DNA from: an uncultured Paracoccus sp.
GTDB lineage: Bacteria; Pseudomonadota; Alphaproteobacteria; Rhodobacterales; Rhodobacteraceae
Assembly: GCF_937873615.1 (NCBI RefSeq)
Contig: NZ_CALMYP010000017.1
Coordinates: 1 to 64,000, forward strand
Direction: 5' to 3'
DNA length: 64,000 bases
Positions 24,399 to 36,198 of this stretch are shown here, piece by piece; within the stretch, counting starts at the first letter, position 1, and every line of letters begins with the position of its first letter. Position numbers and translations under genes: made by a program. The notes under the pieces are model-generated. The model worked only from the letters and a program-made list of their open reading frames with translations. It was not told the origin of the DNA and searched no databases.

Positions 24399-25730
24399 AT
24401 GCCGCGCGATTCGTTACCCGAAAACTCCCCGCGAGGGGGTGGTCCGCCACCAGAGGCGCGCGTCTTCCTGTTGCTGCAAGGCCCCCACGGGCCGTTCTTC
24501 GATCACCTGGGCCGACTTCTTGGCGCAACCGGGGCGACCGTCTGGCGCGTCGCCTTCAATGCAGGTGACGCCTTTTTCTGGGGTGCGAAGGACAGGCTGA
24601 TCCTGCACAGCGATACGCCCGAGGATTGGCCCGACCATCTGGCAGAAATCGTCGCCCGGAAAGGCGTGACCGATATCGTGCTTTATGGCGATGTCCGTCC
24701 TGTCCATGCCGCAGCCCGGGCTGCGGCGGAACAGCACGGGCTGAACCTGCATGTCTTCGAAGAGGGCTATCTGCGCCCCTTCTGGATCACCTATGAACGC
24801 GGAGGTGCCAACGGGCATTCCCAATTGATGAAGATCGGGATCGAACATATGCGCGCCGCATTGCGTGGCCGCCAGCCCGACCTGCCCCGACCGCCGGCGC
24901 GTTGGGGCGACATGCGCCAGCACAAGTTTTACGGTGCGCTCTATCACTTCATGATCATGGTCGCGAATCGTCGCTTTCCCGGATACCGGACCCATCGCGA
25001 TATTTCCGTGGGCACCGAGTTTCGCCTGAACCTGCGCCGCCTGCTGATGACGCCTGTCATCGCCCTGCGCCAGCGGCTTCTGACCGCCCGGATCCGGCGC
25101 AGCGGGCATCCGTTCTCGCTGGTCCTGATGCAGTTGGAACACGATGCGAGCTTCCGGGCGCATTCCAGATACACCGCGATGTCGGAGTTCACCTCCGAAG
25201 TGCTGACTGCCTTCGCCGCACATGCCCCGCGGCATCATCATCTGGTCTTCAAGGCGCATCCGCTGGAAGACGGTCGCTCGAATCAGCGGCGCGACATTCT
25301 CGACAAGGCAGCAGAGCTAGGCATATCGGATCGCGTCCATCATGTTCCGGGCGGCAAGCTGGCCTCGCTTCTCGGGCAGGCGCGATCGGTCGTCACGGTC
25401 AATTCGACCTCGGCCCAACAGGCGCTGTGGCGCGGATTGCCGGTAAAGGCGATGGGTCGGGCTGTGTTCGATAAGCCACAGCTGGTGTCAAGGCAAAGCC
25501 TCTCGGAGTTCTTTCGCCATCCCGACAGGCCGAATACCGACCTTTATCGCAACTACAGGGACTACCTGCTTGAAACCAGTCAGATTCCCGGCGGATTCTA
25601 TGCGGCGCGATCACGCGCACCGGCACTTCGACTGGTCGTCGACATGATGCTTTCGCCCCATGATCCCTATGATGCGCTGGCTTGTGGGCAGGCCGAAACA
25701 CGGCAACAGCCCGGCTCGGATTCACGCTGA
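24399..25730 (+). CDS. kpsS: Capsular polysaccharide glycosyltransferase KpsS-like
   Basis: About 443 residues of the KpsS/LipB family, cytoplasmic beta-Kdo transferases that build the lipid-linked Kdo primer of group 2 capsules. Typical segments are LLLQGPHGPFFDHLGRLL, WRVAFNAGD, YGDVRPVHAAAR, FEEGYLRPFWITYERGG, YFRHxD-type spacing, and FKAHPLEDGR with HVPGGKLASLL near the C-terminus. The ATG at 24399 lacks a clear Shine-Dalgarno and the frame stays open upstream, so the start is uncertain. First gene of kpsS-wza-kpsC. Confidence 0.88.
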   Translation: MPRDSLPENSPRGGGPPPEARVFLLLQGPHGPFFDHLGRLLGATGATVWRVAFNAGDAFFWGAKDRLILHSDTPEDWPDHLAEIVARKGVTDIVLYGDVRPVHAAARAAAEQHGLNLHVFEEGYLRPFWITYERGGANGHSQLMKIGIEHMRAALRGRQPDLPRPPARWGDMRQHKFYGALYHFMIMVANRRFPGYRTHRDISVGTEFRLNLRRLLMTPVIALRQRLLTARIRRSGHPFSLVLMQLEHDASFRAHSRYTAMSEFTSEVLTAFAAHAPRHHHLVFKAHPLEDGRSNQRRDILDKAAELGISDRVHHVPGGKLASLLGQARSVVTVNSTSAQQALWRGLPVKAMGRAVFDKPQLVSRQSLSEFFRHPDRPNTDLYRNYRDYLLETSQIPGGFYAARSRAPALRLVVDMMLSPHDPYDALACGQAETRQQPGSDSR

Positions 25731-25858
25731 ATCGTAATGCCTTATGGAAATATGACGAATCGTGCGCTAGTCTCGCGCCGAGGCGCCGGCCCGGCTGGCA
25801 GGAAGCAGGAGTGAAGTGTTTGACCCCCACGAGAAGCAGAACCGCATCCAATCGCGGC

Positions 25859-26968
25859 ATGCGTGTGTCTTTGATTATGGCTGCTGCAGCACTCATGGCG
25901 CTCAGCGCATGCGGCCTGCCCCGCTCTGGCCCAAGCAAGGGGGAAATCCTCTCTGGCGCGGTTGAAAACGGCGGCGACGCACATGTGATCTACGTCAATA
26001 ACCACGTCAACCGAACCGCCAATTACACCCCCGCTTATGGGTTCAGCAATGAATTCCTGCGCGCGGGCACCGTCGGCGCGGATGATATTCGTCCCGGCGA
26101 CACCCTCGGGCTGATGGTCTGGGAAAACGTCGATGACGGGTTGCTGACCGGACTTGGCCAAAGCAGCACCGAACTGCAACAGCTTCAGGTCGACAGCCAG
26201 GGCTATATCTTCGTGCCCTATGCCGGTCGTATCCGCGCCGCCGGCAATACCCCGGACCAACTGCGCGAGGCGATCACCCAGCGGCTGGAAAGCCAGACCC
26301 CGGATCCGCAGGTCTCGGTGACCCGCGTCGCCGGCGACGGTGCCACCGTTTCGGTCATGGGCAAGGTCTTCGGTCAGGGCGTCTACCCGATCGAGCGTCC
26401 GACCCGCACGCTGTCCTCGATGCTGGCCAAGGCCGGCGGCGTCGCGGTCGAGCCCGAGGTTGCGGTCGTCACCGTCAAGCGCGGTCGCGAAAGCGGCAAG
26501 GTCTGGCTGACCGATCTCTATTTCAACCCGACCTATGACATCGCGCTGCGCCCCGGCGACGTGATCATGGTCGAGGAAGATCAGCGCAGCTTCACCGCGC
26601 TCGGTGCGCTTGGCGGCCAGACCAAGGTGCCGCTCGGCAACGAGCAGATCAGCGCCATCGAGGCCATCGCCATGGTCGGCGGCCTGCAGACTGTCACCGC
26701 CGACCCGACCGGCGTCTTCGTGCTGCGCGACGAGCCTGCGCAGGTCGCCTCGGCCGTGCTTGGCCAGCCGATCAGCGGCACGCAGCGCATGGCCTATGTG
26801 CTGGACCTGACCCGGCCGAACGGGCTGTTCCTGGCGCGTGACTTCCTGATCCGCGACGGCGACACGGTCTATGTGACCGAAGCGCCCTATGTGCAATGGC
26901 AGAAGATTCTCGGTGCCATTACCGGCAGCGCCAACTCTGTCCGCACGCTGGACGCACTCGCCAATTAA
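25859..26968 (+). CDS. Polysaccharide export lipoprotein (Wza/KpsD family)
   Basis: Outer-membrane polysaccharide export protein. A lipoprotein signal ends in the lipobox LSAC (Cys18), followed by the poly-export domain (DDIRPGDTLGLMVWENV, VDSQGYIFVPYAGRIRAAG) and SLBB-like domains (GDGATVSVMGKVFGQGVYPI, LRPGDVIMVEEDQRSF, RDGDTVYVTEAPY). ATG 25859 gives 369 residues with a tidy signal, but its ribosome-binding site is poor. TTG at 25820 with AGGAG 8 bases upstream would add 13 residues and is a real alternative. It lies between kpsS and kpsC; no inner-membrane ABC exporter is in the window. Confidence 0.88.
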   Translation: MRVSLIMAAAALMALSACGLPRSGPSKGEILSGAVENGGDAHVIYVNNHVNRTANYTPAYGFSNEFLRAGTVGADDIRPGDTLGLMVWENVDDGLLTGLGQSSTELQQLQVDSQGYIFVPYAGRIRAAGNTPDQLREAITQRLESQTPDPQVSVTRVAGDGATVSVMGKVFGQGVYPIERPTRTLSSMLAKAGGVAVEPEVAVVTVKRGRESGKVWLTDLYFNPTYDIALRPGDVIMVEEDQRSFTALGALGGQTKVPLGNEQISAIEAIAMVGGLQTVTADPTGVFVLRDEPAQVASAVLGQPISGTQRMAYVLDLTRPNGLFLARDFLIRDGDTVYVTEAPYVQWQKILGAITGSANSVRTLDALAN

Positions 26969-26972
26969 ACCG

Positions 26973-28976
26973 ATGCCAGCGCCTCATGACGACACCGCCG
27001 GGGATCATCCCCGGCGGCTTTTTGCATTCAATGGCGGCATGTTCCGGGGGCGCGTAAAGCGCATCCTCGATCTTGCCGGCTGGGGGCCGCGCCTGGGCCT
27101 GCCCGGGACCGGCGATCTCGTCGCCGTCTGGGGCGCGGCCGGCACCTCGGGTCGGGGCCGGGCCGTCGCTGCCCGGCGCGGTGCCGGGCTGGTCCATGTC
27201 GAGGACGCCTTCCTGCGCTCGATCCTGCCGGGGCGCGCATCCGGGAAACTGGCGCGGCGCGGCCCCATCGGGCTGATCGTCGATCCGGTCGGGCTGCATT
27301 TCGACCCGAACCGGCCCTCGCTGATCGAAACGCTGGTGACATCGGGCCGGACGGCACCGCATCACGATGCCGCCCGGGACGGGATCGCGCGGCTGATCGC
27401 GGCCGATCTGTCGAAATACAATGCCCATCTGCCGGGTACCGCCGCGCCTGAACCGGGCTATGTGCTGGTCATCGACCAGACGGCAGGCGACGCCTCGCTG
27501 ATGGGCGCCGGGCGGGCCGAATTCCTGGCCATGCTCGCCGCCGCCCGGGCCGAGAACCCCGGTGCCCGCATCCTGATCCGCAGCCATCCCGAGACCGCGC
27601 GCGGGCTTCGCCCCGGCCATCTCGGTGCCAACGACCTTCTGCCCGGCGATGAGATCAGCACCGATCCGCTGTCGCCATGGCAACTGCTCAAGGGCGCAAA
27701 GGCGGTCTATGCCGTCAGTTCGCAACTGGGCTATGAGGCGATGCTGGCCGGCCACCGCCCGCGCCTGTTCGGCCAGCCCTTCCATGCCGGCTGGGGGCTG
27801 AGCGACGATGAAACCCCGATCCCGCGTCGCGGCACAGCCACCGTCGAGGCGCTTTTCGCCGCCAGCCACCTGCTCGCGCCGATCTGGTACGATCCCTGCC
27901 GCGACCGGCTGACCGATTTCGACGGGGCCGTAAACCAGATCGAGGCCGAGGCGAAGGCCTGGCGGCAGGACCATGCCGGCCACCTCGCCTATGGCATCCG
28001 GCTGTGGAAACGCCCGACGCTGTCGCAATTCTTCGGCGCGGCGAAACCGATCCGCTTCACCGACCGCCCTTCTGCCGCTGTCACGATGGCCTGGGCCGGT
28101 CGCGCGGAGGAGGTTCCGGGCACGCCCCTGCGGGTCGAGGACGGTTTTCTGCGCTCGCGCGGGCTGGGGGCGGAACTGACGCCGCCGCTGTCCCTCGTTG
28201 CCGACGATCTGGGCATCTATTACGACCCGACCCGCCCCTCGCGGCTGGAAGCGCTGATCGCGGCCCCCCTGCCGCCGGGTGCAGCCGCTCGTGCCGCCGC
28301 GGTGCGCGACGGGCTGATCGCGGCGGGCCTGTCGAAATACAACCTGACCGGCGCGACCGACCTGCCGCCCCGCGACGGGCGCAGGCGCATTCTGGTGCCC
28401 GGTCAGGTCGAGGACGACGCCTCGATCCGCCTCGGTGCCGGGGCGGAGAAGCGCAATATCGACCTGCTGATCCGCGTGCGGGCGGAAAACCCGGATGCGA
28501 TGCTGATCTACAAGCCGCATCCCGATGTCGAGGCCGGATTGCGTCCCGGCCTGATCGCACCCGAGGATATGGCCCGGCTGGCCGATCACGTCGCCCGTCA
28601 GGCCGATCCGGTGGCCTTGCTGGCCGAGATGGACGAGCTTTGGACCATCACCTCGACCATGGGGTTCGAGGCGCTTTTGCGTGGCATCCCGGTGACCACG
28701 CTCGGCGCGCCCTTCTATGCCGGTTGGGGGCTGACGCGCGATCTCGGGCCGGTGCCGGCGCGGCGGCAGGCAAGGCCGGGCCTCGACGGGCTGACCCATG
28801 CGGTGCTGATCGCCTATCCGCGCTATGTCGATCCGCTCAGCGGCCTGCCCTGCCCGCCTGAACTGGCGCTGGATCGGCTGGCCGATCCCGGTCTGCAGCC
28901 GCGTGGCCGGCGGTTACGGCTGCTGGCCAAGATGCAGGGTGCGCTGTCCGGTCATGCCTGGATCTGGCGACGTTAA
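26973..28976 (+). CDS. kpsC: Capsular polysaccharide glycosyltransferase KpsC-like
   Basis: 667 residues made of two related halves, as in KpsC, which adds alternating beta-Kdo residues to the capsule lipid primer. The halves repeat the same landmarks: VEDAFLRSILPG and VEDGFLRSRGLG; VGLHFDPNRPSLIE and LGIYYDPTRPSRLE; DLSKYN and GLSKYN; RSHPETARGLRPG and KPHPDVEAGLRPG; QPFHAGWGL and APFYAGWGL. It starts 4 bases after the wza-like stop, so it is likely one operon. Its stop overlaps the convergent ribD stop by 4 bases, leaving no room for a separate terminator. Confidence 0.92.
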   Translation: MPAPHDDTAGDHPRRLFAFNGGMFRGRVKRILDLAGWGPRLGLPGTGDLVAVWGAAGTSGRGRAVAARRGAGLVHVEDAFLRSILPGRASGKLARRGPIGLIVDPVGLHFDPNRPSLIETLVTSGRTAPHHDAARDGIARLIAADLSKYNAHLPGTAAPEPGYVLVIDQTAGDASLMGAGRAEFLAMLAAARAENPGARILIRSHPETARGLRPGHLGANDLLPGDEISTDPLSPWQLLKGAKAVYAVSSQLGYEAMLAGHRPRLFGQPFHAGWGLSDDETPIPRRGTATVEALFAASHLLAPIWYDPCRDRLTDFDGAVNQIEAEAKAWRQDHAGHLAYGIRLWKRPTLSQFFGAAKPIRFTDRPSAAVTMAWAGRAEEVPGTPLRVEDGFLRSRGLGAELTPPLSLVADDLGIYYDPTRPSRLEALIAAPLPPGAAARAAAVRDGLIAAGLSKYNLTGATDLPPRDGRRRILVPGQVEDDASIRLGAGAEKRNIDLLIRVRAENPDAMLIYKPHPDVEAGLRPGLIAPEDMARLADHVARQADPVALLAEMDELWTITSTMGFEALLRGIPVTTLGAPFYAGWGLTRDLGPVPARRQARPGLDGLTHAVLIAYPRYVDPLSGLPCPPELALDRLADPGLQPRGRRLRLLAKMQGALSGHAWIWRR

Positions 28977-29971
28977 TTTCGCGACCAGATCTGACAGAGA
29001 TCGGGACCGAGCCGGAGAACCTTGCGCAGCTTGAAACGCGGCGCATCGGCCAGCGGGCCGAAATCCAGCGCCCCGACCGCCGGCCGCCCGGAGGCCCCGA
29101 GCACCATCCCGGCACTGTATAGCACCAGATCGTCGACCAGCCCGGCAGATAGAAGCGAGGCCGCCAGATTGCCGCCGCCTTCGCAGATGATGCGGGTCAG
29201 GCCGCGCTGCGCAAGCTCCCGCATGATCGTGACAGGATCGCCCGAAACACGGTGCAGCGGCCCGAAATCCGGCCCTTCCGGCGGCAGATCCGGCAGATCG
29301 CGCGACGACACCACGATCCGCTCGGGCTGGCGCACGGGACCGAAGCCGCGCACGTTCAACGAAGGCCGGTCCGCCCGCGCCGTGCCACCGCCGACCATGA
29401 TCGCATCATGGCGCAGCCGCAGCAGGTGGACATGGCGGCGTGCCTCGGGTCCTGTAATCCACTGGCTTTCGCCCGAAGCCGTCGCGATCCGGCCATCGAG
29501 GCTGGTGGCCAGCTTCAGCGTCACCATGGGCAGCCCCTCGGTCACGCGTTTCAGGAATCCGCGCTGCAAGCGGGCGGCTTCGACCGCACCGACGCCTTCG
29601 GTCACCTCGATCCCGGCGGCCCGCAGTTTCGCATGGCCCCTCCCGGCGGTGCGCGGATCGGGATCGGTCAGGGCCGAGACGACACGGGCCACGCCTGCCG
29701 CGATCAGGGCCTCGGAACAGGGACCGGCACGGCCCTGATGGGCGCAGGGCTCCAGCGTCACATAGGCGGTGGCGCCGTGCGCATTCTCGCCGGCCTGATC
29801 GAGCGCCATTCGTTCGGCATGGGGGCGACCGCCCGGCTGGGTCCAGCCGCGCCCGACGACGCGACCGTCACGCACCAGCACACAGCCGACCGCAGGATTC
29901 GGCCAGACATTGCCAAGCCCGCGCTGCGACAGGCGCAGCGCATGAGCCATGTGCCGGGCGTCAATGCTCAC
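28973..29971 (-). CDS. ribD: Bifunctional riboflavin biosynthesis protein RibD
   Basis: Deaminase plus reductase carrying out two consecutive steps of riboflavin synthesis. The N-terminal deaminase has NPAVGCVLV, the zinc-binding HAE in [11 protein letters not shown] and [18 protein letters not shown]. The C-terminal reductase has [37 protein letters not shown] and [12 protein letters not shown]. 332 residues, slightly short but complete. Its start overlaps the nrdR stop by 4 bases (nrdR-ribD operon). Confidence 0.96.
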   Translation of the reverse strand: MSIDARHMAHALRLSQRGLGNVWPNPAVGCVLVRDGRVVGRGWTQPGGRPHAERMALDQAGENAHGATAYVTLEPCAHQGRAGPCSEALIAAGVARVVSALTDPDPRTAGRGHAKLRAAGIEVTEGVGAVEAARLQRGFLKRVTEGLPMVTLKLATSLDGRIATASGESQWITGPEARRHVHLLRLRHDAIMVGGGTARADRPSLNVRGFGPVRQPERIVVSSRDLPDLPPEGPDFGPLHRVSGDPVTIMRELAQRGLTRIICEGGGNLAASLLSAGLVDDLVLYSAGMVLGASGRPAVGALDFGPLADAPRFKLRKVLRLGPDLCQIWSRN

Positions 29972-30438
29972 GCGGGGTCGTCAGCGCTCGGCGGGCGCAA
30001 TTCGGAGACGAATTTGTCGAAATCGCCGGCGTCCTGGAAATTCTTGTAAACGCTGGCAAAACGGACATAGGCGACATTGTCGATCCGGGCCAGCGTTTCC
30101 ATCACGATCTCGCCGATCACCTTCGAGGGGATGTCGGTCTCGCCCATGCTTTCCAGCCGCCGGACGATGCCCGAAATCATCTGATCGATGCGCTCGGGCT
30201 CGATCGGGCGCTTCTGCATGGCGATGCGGATCGAGCGGGACATCTTGTCACGGTCGAAATCCTCGCGCCGGCCATTGGTCTTGACGACCACGAGATCGCG
30301 CAGCTGCACGCGCTCGTAAGTGGTGAAACGACCGTTGCAGGCCGGACAGAAGCGTCGCCGCCGAATTGCCGCGTTATCCTCGGCCGGGCGGGAATCCTTG
30401 ACCTGAGTATCGACATTTCCGCAGAACGGGCAGCGCAT
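29968..30438 (-). CDS. nrdR: Transcriptional repressor NrdR
   Basis: Zinc-ribbon/ATP-cone repressor of ribonucleotide reductase genes. [18 protein letters not shown] and [22 protein letters not shown] form the zinc ribbon, and [20 protein letters not shown] begins the ATP-cone that senses ATP/dATP. 156 residues. First gene of nrdR-ribD, overlapping by 4 bases. Confidence 0.97.
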   Translation of the reverse strand: MRCPFCGNVDTQVKDSRPAEDNAAIRRRRFCPACNGRFTTYERVQLRDLVVVKTNGRREDFDRDKMSRSIRIAMQKRPIEPERIDQMISGIVRRLESMGETDIPSKVIGEIVMETLARIDNVAYVRFASVYKNFQDAGDFDKFVSELRPPSADDPA

Positions 30439-30575
30439 CCTGTGTCCTTATCTGGAGCTGATGCTAGAGTTATCCACAAGCAGCGCCAAAAACGCAACAG
30501 GATTTGTGGCTTAACAGGCGTTAACCACCAGATGCGGATGAACACGGTCCAACGTCAAAGGTGCCAAGACGAAGA

Positions 30576-32054
30576 TCAGGGATCGTCTTCCGGCGGCGGC
30601 AGGCTGTCGGTCTTGTCGTGATCCATGGCCAGCCGCTTGGTCGTGCGCGCGCCCAGTTCGCGCAGCATCTCGACCTGGCGGATGACATTGCCATTGCCGC
30701 GCGACAGCCGGTCGACGGCCATGCGATGCGCATCCGTGGCCTTGCCGAGCGCGGCACCGACCCCATCCAGCGCATCGACGAAGCCGGCCACCTTGTCGTA
30801 AAGCTGACCGGCGCGCTTGGCGATCTCCAGCGCATTGGATTCGCGGCGCTCGACCATCCAGATATGTTCGACCGTGCGCAGGGTCAGCATCAAAGTCGTG
30901 GGCGTGGTCAGCCCGACGCGGCGGTCCATGGCGAAGCTGGCAAGGCTAGGATCGACGCGCAGGGCCTCGGAAAAGGCGCCCTCGATGGGGATGAACATCA
31001 GCACGTAATCGACCGCGCCTTCGTCCAGCTGGTCATAGCCCTTGGCCGAAAGCCCGGTGACATGGGCGCGGATCGCATCGACATGACGTTTCAGCGCCGC
31101 CGTCCGGGTCGCGTCATCCTCGGCATTCACGGCCTGTTCATAGGCGATCAGCGAGACCTTGCTGTCGACCACCAGCAGTTTCTTCTGCGGCATCCGCACG
31201 ACCACGTCGGGACGCCAGGTGCGGCCGTCCTCGTCGGTCCAGCTTGACTGGATATCGTAATGAATTCCGCGCTCAAGACCGGATTCCTCAAGGATCCGTT
31301 CAAGGATCATCTCCCCCCAGGCACCCTGTTTCTGCTTGTCGCCCTTCAGCGCCCGGGTCAGGGCATTGGCCTCCTGCCCGATATTGGCGATCTGGTCGCG
31401 CAGGCGCGCGCCTTCCTCGTCCAGAATGCGGTTGCGGTCGCGCAATTCGCGCTGGAAATGCTGGACCTGTTCACGGAACGGGTTCAGCAGCGCATTGAGC
31501 TGCTCGCCATGCGTCTTCTGCATGTCGGCGCCCTGCACGCGCAGGGTTTCATTGGCCATCAGCCGGAATTGGCCGGTCATTTCCTCGCGCAGTTCTCGGA
31601 TCTGGGCAAGGTCGTGTTCGGCGCGTTCGCGGTCCTTCTCGGCGGCCAGCCGGGCCTGCGCGAGGTCGGTTTCCAACCGCGCCACCGCCTGCCGCGCGGC
31701 ATAAAGCGCGTCGTTCAGCCCGTCGCGTTCCTCGGAGAGTTCGGTCAGCCGGGCCGCGCGATCCTCCAGCCGGGTTTCCGCCTGACCGGCGCGCAGCGCT
31801 TCGGTGCGGGCGGTTTCAAGCGCGCCCTCCAGCCTGGTCTGGAGCTCGGACAGGCTTCGTTCCTGTCGCGTCACCAGATCGCCCTGCTGCGCCAGTTCCC
31901 GGCCTGCCCGCTCCAGCGCGGCCCGATCCGTCGCCAGATCGCGGCGCGCGCGCCAGAACAGCAGGATGAAGATCAGCGCCAGAGCCGCAAGCCCGGCAAC
32001 GATCCGACCCGCACTCACCGGATCGGCCAGCCATGATTGCAGCAACGCGCCCAT
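30576..32054 (-). CDS. rmuC: RmuC-family DNA recombination protein
   Basis: 492 residues. An N-terminal membrane segment (VAGLAALALIFILLFW, about residues 18-35) is followed by a long Arg/Glu/Ala-rich coiled coil (residues ~40-200). The RmuC domain contains WGEMILERILEESGL, DVVVRMPQKKLLVVDSKVSL, YVLMFIPIEGAF and PTTLMLTLRTVEHIW. RmuC limits recombination between inverted repeats, and its domain belongs to the PD-(D/E)XK superfamily (D..DSK pattern visible). It is monocistronic between nrdR and rpoD on the same strand. Confidence 0.93.
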   Translation of the reverse strand: MGALLQSWLADPVSAGRIVAGLAALALIFILLFWRARRDLATDRAALERAGRELAQQGDLVTRQERSLSELQTRLEGALETARTEALRAGQAETRLEDRAARLTELSEERDGLNDALYAARQAVARLETDLAQARLAAEKDRERAEHDLAQIRELREEMTGQFRLMANETLRVQGADMQKTHGEQLNALLNPFREQVQHFQRELRDRNRILDEEGARLRDQIANIGQEANALTRALKGDKQKQGAWGEMILERILEESGLERGIHYDIQSSWTDEDGRTWRPDVVVRMPQKKLLVVDSKVSLIAYEQAVNAEDDATRTAALKRHVDAIRAHVTGLSAKGYDQLDEGAVDYVLMFIPIEGAFSEALRVDPSLASFAMDRRVGLTTPTTLMLTLRTVEHIWMVERRESNALEIAKRAGQLYDKVAGFVDALDGVGAALGKATDAHRMAVDRLSRGNGNVIRQVEMLRELGARTTKRLAMDHDKTDSLPPPEDDP

Positions 32055-32114
32055 TATCCCCCGCCTTCGTTCCTGTTTTGTGCCTAGCCGATCACGCCCG
32101 CTGCCGCAAGCAAA

Positions 32115-32146
32115 GACCCGGCGGCGCGATCAGGCGCCACCGGGTC
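32115..32146 (-). terminator. rpoD terminator hairpin
   Basis: 13-base inverted repeat with one mismatch (GACCCGGCGGCGC / GCGCCACCGGGTC), 6-base loop, just past the rpoD stop. On the minus strand it ends GGGTCTTTGCTT. Confidence 0.65.
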
Positions 32147-32166
32147 CGATCCGATTGCCAGGCCGT

Positions 32167-34140
<1,974 letters not shown>

Positions 34141-34263
34141 GGGCGTCCTGTCAGCGTAGTGATTCGGTTGGCACCGAATCAGATGGGTATCGGCACCTTT
34201 CTAAACAAGATGCGCACGGGTTCAAAGGCCGGGTGATTCGGCCTTCGGGGCGATTCGGGCGAA

Positions 34264-36159
34264 TCACCCGCCGCCACGGCTGCGGCGGGTGTCGAAATAC
34301 GAGGCCAGCCGGGCCGACAGCGCGCCCCGGTCCTCGTTCAGGTCCGAACTGTCCTCGATCTCGGGATGCTCGGCCCGGTGGCGGGCGCGGGCGGCCTCGC
34401 TGACCCGCCAGGTCAGGCCCTCGTCGACCAGCCCCTGAATCTCGGCCTCGGCCCGGGTCAGTTCGGCAAGTGCGGCCCGCCGCGCCTCGATCTTGTCGAG
34501 GATATTGGCCAGCACCGCCGCCGCCTTTTCCGTGTCGATGGGCTGGCGGATCAGGGGCGAGGCGCGGACATAGGCATCCTCCATGATCCGCGCAAGGGCA
34601 GCGCGGCCCATCTGGCTGTCCTGCCCCGACAGCAGGTCATGGCAAAGCGCCGCCCGGCCCGGATCGACCGGGGCCAGCAGTTCGAGGCGCGATTCCATGC
34701 GCGCGGCAACCCCCGGATAGGCGGCGCACAGCGCCAGTACCATGCTTTCCAGCGTCGCATCGCCCGCATCCTGCTGGCCAAGCGGGGTGGCGCGGGTCTG
34801 GGCGCGCACCGGCGCGGGCGCGGCGCGGCCCTTCCAGTCGCGCGGGCCGGGCGTCAGCCGCCCTGCCCCGCGCCGGCCCCCGAACAGCTCGAACCGGCGC
34901 TCCTTCAGGGCGGCGATATAGTGGTTGCGCGTGGTCTCGTCGGGGATCAGGGCGATGGATTTGCGCAGGCTCGCATCCAGCGCCGCGCGGCGTTCGGGAC
35001 TGTCGAAGGCGCGCCCCTCGACCTCGCGTTCCCAGAGCAGATCGACCAGCGGGCGCGCACCGTCCAGCACCTTCTGCAGCGCGCCGGCGCCATGGGCGCG
35101 GATCAGGTCGTCGGGGTCCTGCCCCGCCGGCAGCGTGGCGAAACGCAGCGCCTGACCGGGACCGGTCATCGGCAGGGCCAGGTCGATCAGGCGGCGCGCC
35201 GCGCGTTGGCCGGCGGCATCGCCATCCAGCATGATCACCGGCTCGGGGCTGATGCGCCACATCAGGCGCAACTGATCCTCGGTGATCGCGGTGCCAAGGG
35301 GGGCCACCGCGCCTTCGAATCCGGCCAGCGAAAGGGCGATCACATCCATGTAACCCTCGGCCACGACAAGCGGCGCACCTTTCGACACCGCCGCCCGTGC
35401 CGGGCCGGTATTGTAAAGATTGCGCCCCTTGTCGAAGAGCGCGGTTTCCGGGCTGTTGAGGTATTTGGCCCGCGCATTCGGGTCCATGGCGCGGCCCCCG
35501 AACGCAATGACGCGGCCGCGCGCATCGCGGATCGGGAAGATGATCCGGCCCCGGAAACGGTCATAGGGCGCGCCGCCATCGTCGGGGACAATGACCAGCC
35601 CGGCCTCGTCCATGACCTCGGGCGGGATGCCCTTTTCGCGCAAAGCCGTGAACAGGCCCTGACGCATGTCGGGGGCGAAGCCCAACTCGAACCGCTCGAT
35701 GCCGCCCGCTTCCAGCCCGCGCCGGGTCAGGTAATCGCGCGCCTCGGTCCCCTGCCCCGAGGACAGCGCCATGCGGTAATGCCGGGTCGCGGCCTCCATC
35801 GCCTCGGCCAGCGTGCTGCGCCGGTCGGCGCGCCTGGCCTCGCCCGGGTCGCGTTCAGGCATGGGCAGCCCGGCTTCCGCAGCCAGCACCTTCACCGCCT
35901 CGATGAAATCCAGGCCGTCGGATTCGCGCAGGAAGGTCAGCGCGTCGCCCTTGGCGTGACAGCCAAAGCAGTAATAGAAGCCCTTCTGGTCATCGACATG
36001 GAACGACGCGGTCTTTTCGCCATGGAAGGGGCAAGGCGCCCACCAGTCGCCCTTGGCCTGATTGGACCGGCGCAGATCCCAGGTCACCTTGCGCCCGATG
36101 ATCCGGCTGACCGGCACGCGGTTGCGCAATTCGTCCAGAAAGGCGGGTGAGATCGACAT
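34264..36159 (-). CDS. dnaG: DNA primase
   Basis: Synthesises RNA primers at the replication fork. The N-terminal zinc-binding domain has CPFHGEKTASFHVDD and YYCFGCHAKGD. The RNA polymerase core has GFAPD, FRGRIIFPIRDARGRVIAFGGR and the TOPRIM segments VVAEGYMDVIAL and MLDGDAAGQRAARR. The C-terminal helicase-interaction region is helical and poorly conserved. 631 residues. Upstream gene of the dnaG-rpoD pair. Confidence 0.97.
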   Translation of the reverse strand: MSISPAFLDELRNRVPVSRIIGRKVTWDLRRSNQAKGDWWAPCPFHGEKTASFHVDDQKGFYYCFGCHAKGDALTFLRESDGLDFIEAVKVLAAEAGLPMPERDPGEARRADRRSTLAEAMEAATRHYRMALSSGQGTEARDYLTRRGLEAGGIERFELGFAPDMRQGLFTALREKGIPPEVMDEAGLVIVPDDGGAPYDRFRGRIIFPIRDARGRVIAFGGRAMDPNARAKYLNSPETALFDKGRNLYNTGPARAAVSKGAPLVVAEGYMDVIALSLAGFEGAVAPLGTAITEDQLRLMWRISPEPVIMLDGDAAGQRAARRLIDLALPMTGPGQALRFATLPAGQDPDDLIRAHGAGALQKVLDGARPLVDLLWEREVEGRAFDSPERRAALDASLRKSIALIPDETTRNHYIAALKERRFELFGGRRGAGRLTPGPRDWKGRAAPAPVRAQTRATPLGQQDAGDATLESMVLALCAAYPGVAARMESRLELLAPVDPGRAALCHDLLSGQDSQMGRAALARIMEDAYVRASPLIRQPIDTEKAAAVLANILDKIEARRAALAELTRAEAEIQGLVDEGLTWRVSEAARARHRAEHPEIEDSSDLNEDRGALSARLASYFDTRRSRGGG

Positions 36160-36198
36160 GGGCTGAATATCGGCTGCGCGAGGGCTTCCGGCAAGGCC

